A stretch of DNA of 64,000 bases from Drechmeria coniospora (Eukaryota; Ascomycota; Sordariomycetes; Hypocreales; Ophiocordycipitaceae). Positions 59,358-64,000 of this stretch are shown one piece after another. The DNA is taken from NCBI RefSeq assembly GCF_001625195.1, contig NC_054389.1:2636147-2700146 (forward strand). The letters run 5' to 3'. Each line of letters begins with the position of its first letter. Positions within the stretch are counted from its first letter, which is position 1. The translations under genes were made by a program, and so were the position numbers. Under the pieces are notes generated by a model. It did no database searches, was not told the DNA's origin, and worked only from the letters and a program-made list of their open reading frames with translations.

Positions 59358-62300
59358 ATGATGGCAACCTCTGTGTGAGTAACGCATCTCAATTACGTGC
59401 TTCCAGACTCTCCATCTGCCCTGTCCAAACTTGCCCTAGCTTGTACGGACTGCCGAAATCTTCCCTCTCATATGTCTTAATGCACAGGTTGCTAACTCAA
59501 TCGATCTGGAAGGTCTCTCAAGGAGCTCTCAAAGGCCATACATGCATACCTACCCCAGCCGACCCTCCCGCTCCCCGAAAGCCTCCTCGACACCATCGCA
59601 GCCTATCTCCGGCGACATGGGAAAGCTGATGACGCAGCCTCGGCCAGACTCCAAGACGAGCTGGCCAACATATTCGAAAAGTACGTCAAGGGCAACTCGG
59701 CGGTCTCTGGTTCATGGGCAGGCATCCTGCGTCGACTCTTGCCGGCGCTCAAGACGCCCAAGAGAGTCTTGTCATGGCTCGACTTTTTCAAGGGCATCCT
59801 CGACGGGACGAACCTCGAAAAGGTCGCCGTAGACGAGGCTGTGGCCGCCCTGACGGACTTGATCGACTTTTTGGACGAGCACCCCATGAAGTCGGGCGGT
59901 AATTCCGACACCAACCCCGTCGTTGACCGCCTGATTCTAGTCTGGATGGATCGTTTTTATCCGGAACAGGTTGAAGGAGATACGAGGCACGGATACAGTG
60001 AGAAAGTGCTTAGGGACATCCTCATAAGTTTTGGAAAAAGGCGGCTCAAGGTCTGCCCAGGACTCTCCCCAACGCGAGCTAGGTAGTAGCTAACAACAAC
60101 ATTAGGCGTTTCTGACATCTCTTGACGGTGGCTTCGTCACGAAGGCCCGTCGCCTGGCAGCCCTGCGATTTCTTTGCGACTTCATCCAGGAGCAGCCCCC
60201 ACATCTCTACGAGGCGCTGGAAACCTCATTGTTCGGACATCTATTGACGTGTCTGCAGCACGACACCTCAACTGCCATCATCTCTTCCGCACTAACGGCC
60301 CTGATGATGCTACTGCCGCATATGCCTAGCTCTCTTGCCCCTCACCTGCCGCGCCTGTTCAACATTTATGCACGCCTCCTGTTTTGGGATCGAGAAATTT
60401 CCAAGGTGAGCGATGGCTCCCCAATAGGTGGCAACCAACCCAAAGGCTGGGAAGTTTGCACGTACAATCCCGAGATGGATGATTTCGCCATCGCACCGCT
60501 CTCCAACTATTTCACCGTCTTGTACGGACTCTACCCCATCAACTTTGTCGAGTACATCCGTAAGCCGCAGAGGTATTTACGCCACGCGGGCATGCCTGAT
60601 CCTGAGGAGATCGAGGTCCAGCCGACGGAGATCAGGAACCGGTCGGAGCGCTTCCGGCGTTGCCATCTTCTTCATCCAAACTTCTACACGCTGACGGTAG
60701 ACTCGGAAAAGACGGACTTTGGACGCTGGATCAAGAGCGAGGCATCGGAGCTTCTTGTCGAGTGCATGGCGCTCTGCCAGATCCAGACGGACCATTCTCA
60801 CCAGTCGCCAGGGCATGAGAGTCCTCCTCCGACGGCTGGTTGGGTAGAAAGCCCGGCGCGCGAAGGGCCCGAAGAGGACGCGTCCGATTCCGCACTATTA
60901 GGAGGCTCCTTCTCCCCGTCGAGGAAGCCTCCACCAGGTCCCAGCCGGACGGGAGAAGTACAGGCTACGGGTCACGACGGAGCCAGTCGAGCGACAAAAT
61001 CGTTGACTCACAGCCAGCTCCAGGACTTGATTAATTCCAACAGAGTGATCAAGTCGAGCCTACATCATATGTTGGCAAACCGCGGCGTTCCTTCTTCCGA
61101 CCTGGCTCCCCAAGAGGCCGATACAAGCGTGATATCAACCTCGGTAATACCGGCTCTCGCAGAGCTTGCCCCAACTACACGCCCGACGGAGCGAGGCACA
61201 CAGATTGCGCATTTGCAACAGAGGGTACTCGTGCTCGAAATCGACCTCACATTCGAGAGGTATACGAAGAAGCAGCACATGGCTCATATCGGTGAGCTAA
61301 GACGCAAGTTGATGATGGAGGCGGCGTCGGAGGCGGAAATGCAGGACCTAATCATGACAAACCGTCACCTGAAACTCCGTTGCCAAGAAGCAAAGATGGC
61401 GGCGGCGCAGGTTCGCAAGGAGTCGGAGAAGAGCCGGGCGATGGCCAAGAAGTGGGATGAGGACCTGACGAACAAGTTCAGAAAGCTGCGGGACGAATTC
61501 AGGCGGACGACGGCCGAGCTTGTGATTATTCGACGTGAGTTGGACGAGTCCAAGGGTGAGTGCGAAAAGTTGCGCAAGCTGGTCTGCGATGGTGAGGTCA
61601 GGGAATCTCAGTGGAAGCAAAGCATACAAGCGGCCGAGATTGAGAAAAAGGAAGTGAGGCGGATGAAGGCAGAGGTTGAGGAGTTGACCAAGTCGGAACG
61701 CTTCTACCAGGCCCGAGAGCTCGAGCACAAGATGGCGGTGAGCTCGGTGGCGATGGCCGAGGCGGAAGCGGAGATGGCTCGCATACGACTTGCAGCGCAG
61801 GAGCACGATGCGCGGCGAGCCAAGGACCTTCTCGAGTCCGAAGCGAAAGAGCTCCGGTCGCAGCTCGCGAGTTTGCGGGAGGAAGGAGATCACCCTGGAG
61901 TCAGCGCGAAGCTGGCGATCGAGGGAGCGCTGGCGTCCAGCAGGGCCAAGCAAGCGGAGCAGCAGAAGCAGTACGATCTCCTCATGCGCAAGTACACGGC
62001 TCTACAGTCCTCGGTGCTGGACATGCGATGTCAGGGAGTGGGAGAGCCAACGGCGAAGGTTCAGGCTTCGTCGACATGGACGGCGGGCGCGGCGGGCGAG
62101 AGTCTGGCGCTGTTTGCGAGCCCTGGGATAACCAAGGCTCGGCCACACCGGTCCGTGTCCAACGTGGAGGCAACGGCGTACAACGTGACTCCTCCGCTGG
62201 AGCCCCTTGCGGGCACGGCATCGTCGCCGGATGCGGGACGGGTCGCGAGCACGTCGCAAGGTGCAGGAGGCCCCTCGGGAACGGGGCCGCTCGCTAGCAG

Positions 62301-62503
62301 CCCTGAGGATCAGCGACACTTTGGTAGTGAGTCGAGGCCTACTCCGTGCGGCAATGCATGCGCTAACCGGCCGTCACCGGTCAGGCAGCTTGACCAGCCG
62401 AATACGCAAGGAGTCACGGGAGTCGTCCAAGGAGGAGGGCAACTCCGGCAAGCCCAAGAAGGAAAAAAAGTCGGGATTGAGAGGAATCAGGGGATTCGTG
62501 TAG
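59358..62503 (+). CDS. tsc1: Tsc1/hamartin homologue, TSC complex scaffold
   Basis: Four exons, 59358-59374, 59513-60050, 60106-62323 and 62385-62503, with introns of 138, 55 and 61 bp, give 963 aa. The short first exon (MMATS and part of the next codon) joins to VSLKELSKAIHAYLPQPTLP. The N-terminal helical hamartin core (about 1-400) includes SWLDFFKGILDG, DRLILVWMDRFYP and FNIYARLLFWDRE. A Ser/Pro-rich linker and a long coiled coil (about 550-815, with heptads such as LELKLRxxE-type ERY TKKQ and SEAEMQDLI) follow. The last exon adds the basic end KKEKKSGLRGIRGFV; without the last splice the frame would continue into an unrelated tail. Known role: with Tsc2, a GTPase-activating complex acting on Rheb to limit TORC1. 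A 48-bp copy of its second exon lies 4.9 kb upstream. Confidence 0.93.
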
Positions 62504-64000
62504 CGCTGCATGGACGCGTACGCAATGAGCAACGGGGCGCTGGAGATCATCATGGGATGAATTCGTGGCGCCCTGAGCCATGGTCGGCGTACAAGTAGCT
62601 CGCTTTCCCATCCATCCGCGCAATAGGGGCATACGACAGCAAGGCTAGGAGGTATGGATGAGCTCCCCTTGGCTTAGGGACGATCGAGATGGGAGCGCGG
62701 CCAGCCAGATGAACAGTCCCTCCAAATCCATCCAAACCTCCCAAGTGAGACGGCAGCACTAGACTTGTGTGTACACGTATTCATGTGCGAGTAGGCTGCG
62801 TGTTTTAAAGTTTCCATCACTCGGTACCGGGCCCACCTGCATGTTGGTGCCACGTCCCGGGGTGTGACGGGCCGAGATGGCGAGGCGGGATTTTGTGAAC
62901 GAGCTGTACATGCCTGGCAAGTATGTCCATGCCGTCCTTGATGGCGTTTGTCGGCCAAGTCGTGTGAGGGAGAGATGAGCGCTGAGGTGGGAACATCCCC
63001 CATCCCCCCATCACCTTGACGCTGGCCGATGGCGGTGGTCCCCTTCAGTTGTTGCATGTATCCGTTGCCGCCAGGCCGCGGTAAGGAATCCACCCGGGTC
63101 TATTCCATTTGTGTGAGCCATGGGGAGTGCTCAAAATGGCCATGTAGGAGAAGTCGAGGAAGATGAGAGGTTGAACCTGCGAGCGAGAGCGTCAGGGCGC
63201 ATCGGTGGGTTCTAGCTTGCGTGTCTCGAGGCGTTTGCCGTACTGGTCCCAAGCCTAGGGGGCGACTAACACTCGCGTAAGTGTCGACGCACTGCTACTG
63301 CCTCTGAGAAGCCATGTACGATCATTTAACCAGAGGGCAACATGGTGTACCGTTGAAGGACTGACAACACGTACCTACAGATACATACATCATGCACGTA
63401 CAAGTAGGCAACGGCAGGCAGAGCTCCGGCTAGCCCGGCGACGTTGCACTGCCCAAGGATGCGAGCTATGGACGCCGAGCGGCGTGAGGCGCACCCTCGA
63501 GACCCACCCGAGACGATCAGTTGTGGAGTCGGCGGGCCCGTATCGATACCCATGTGTTGGAGGTGTAATCCGTACAAGTACAAGTAAGTACTTACTCGTA
63601 CCATACACCTGCAAGTACAAGTATGCCGCGATGTGGTGCAAGTACTTGTAATAATACACTTTACCACTCCGTACTGCGTACTACTTTGTGAGAAATACAA
63701 CTTGTAAGTACTTGCAAGTATGAGCTTGTATTTGTACTCATAAGTGTCCTTGTAACAAGTACCATGTACAGTAGTACTTGCACTGAATACCTAGCAAGGC
63801 GTACAGTACTAAGTACTGTAACGGACTACCGAAGTAATTACGACAACACTAAGTGCAGTAGTTAAAGTGTCGCTGCCAGTACTCCGTACAAGCTGGATCA
63901 TAGACGAATGCCACTTCAAAGATGGGAGATGGCAATATAGGCGGCAGGAGGCAGCGACCTTCTAGTTTGCTGGCAACCACCATACCCAGCAAATATCTAA
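62504..64000. repeat. 3' flank of tsc1 to the window end
   Basis: No gene is supported. Positions 62504-63300 have ordinary 3' sequence and 63550-63880 form a GTAC-rich block (GTACAAGTACAAGTAAGTAC and similar), so a promoter of a gene beyond the window may begin here. Confidence 0.5.

Overview
The window looks like nuclear DNA of a filamentous ascomycete, most likely a Sordariomycete and possibly Hypocreales. The genes carry short introns (about 55-100 bp, with GTAAGT/GTATGT-type donors, CTAAC-like branch points and CAG/TAG acceptors). They encode ascomycete-type proteins: Bre2, Clr2, hamartin/Tsc1 and the arginine attenuator peptide upstream of the arginine-specific carbamoyl-phosphate synthase. 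Exons are GC-rich with C-ending codons. The species cannot be named from the sequence alone.

Sixteen protein genes and one regulatory uORF were resolved by reading splice sites by eye. From left to right: Bre2/Ash2-like COMPASS subunit (+), a membrane-tail protein of unknown function (-), Nse1 of the Smc5/6 complex (-), Clr2 silencing factor (+), a three-zinc-knuckle protein of unknown function (-), an F-box/UIM protein (+), a secreted, probably GPI-anchored beta-repeat protein (-), an 11 kb gene-free stretch holding a deleted Tc1/mariner element, a degenerate aspartyl-protease-like membrane protein (+), Tah18 diflavin reductase (-), a two-RRM protein (+), an ArfGAP of the Gcs1 type (+), ETF beta (+), Cpa1 with its spliced attenuator-peptide uORF (+), an Acinus-like SAP protein (-), a DJ-1/PfpI protein (-) and Tsc1 (+).

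The genes do not form a biosynthetic cluster. They are mostly housekeeping functions: chromatin and genome maintenance (Bre2, Clr2, Nse1), TOR and vesicle signalling (Tsc1, ArfGAP), mitochondrial or redox metabolism (ETF beta, Cpa1, Tah18) and RNA handling (RRM protein, Acinus-like). The most distinctive structure is non-coding. Spacers on the promoter side of genes are crowded with the self-complementary tetramer GTAC, often as TACTCCGTAC or AGTACAAGTAC, while the four spacers between converging genes and the exons are nearly free of it.

No large new multi-gene system was found. The best leads are a 13-nt microexon inside the attenuator peptide, the GTAC landscape, a Tc1-derived MITE that keeps both ends of its transposase, a 48-bp stray copy of Tsc1 coding sequence, and two family-wide unknowns with unusual features (a zinc protein missing one ligand and a protease-like receptor missing a catalytic motif).
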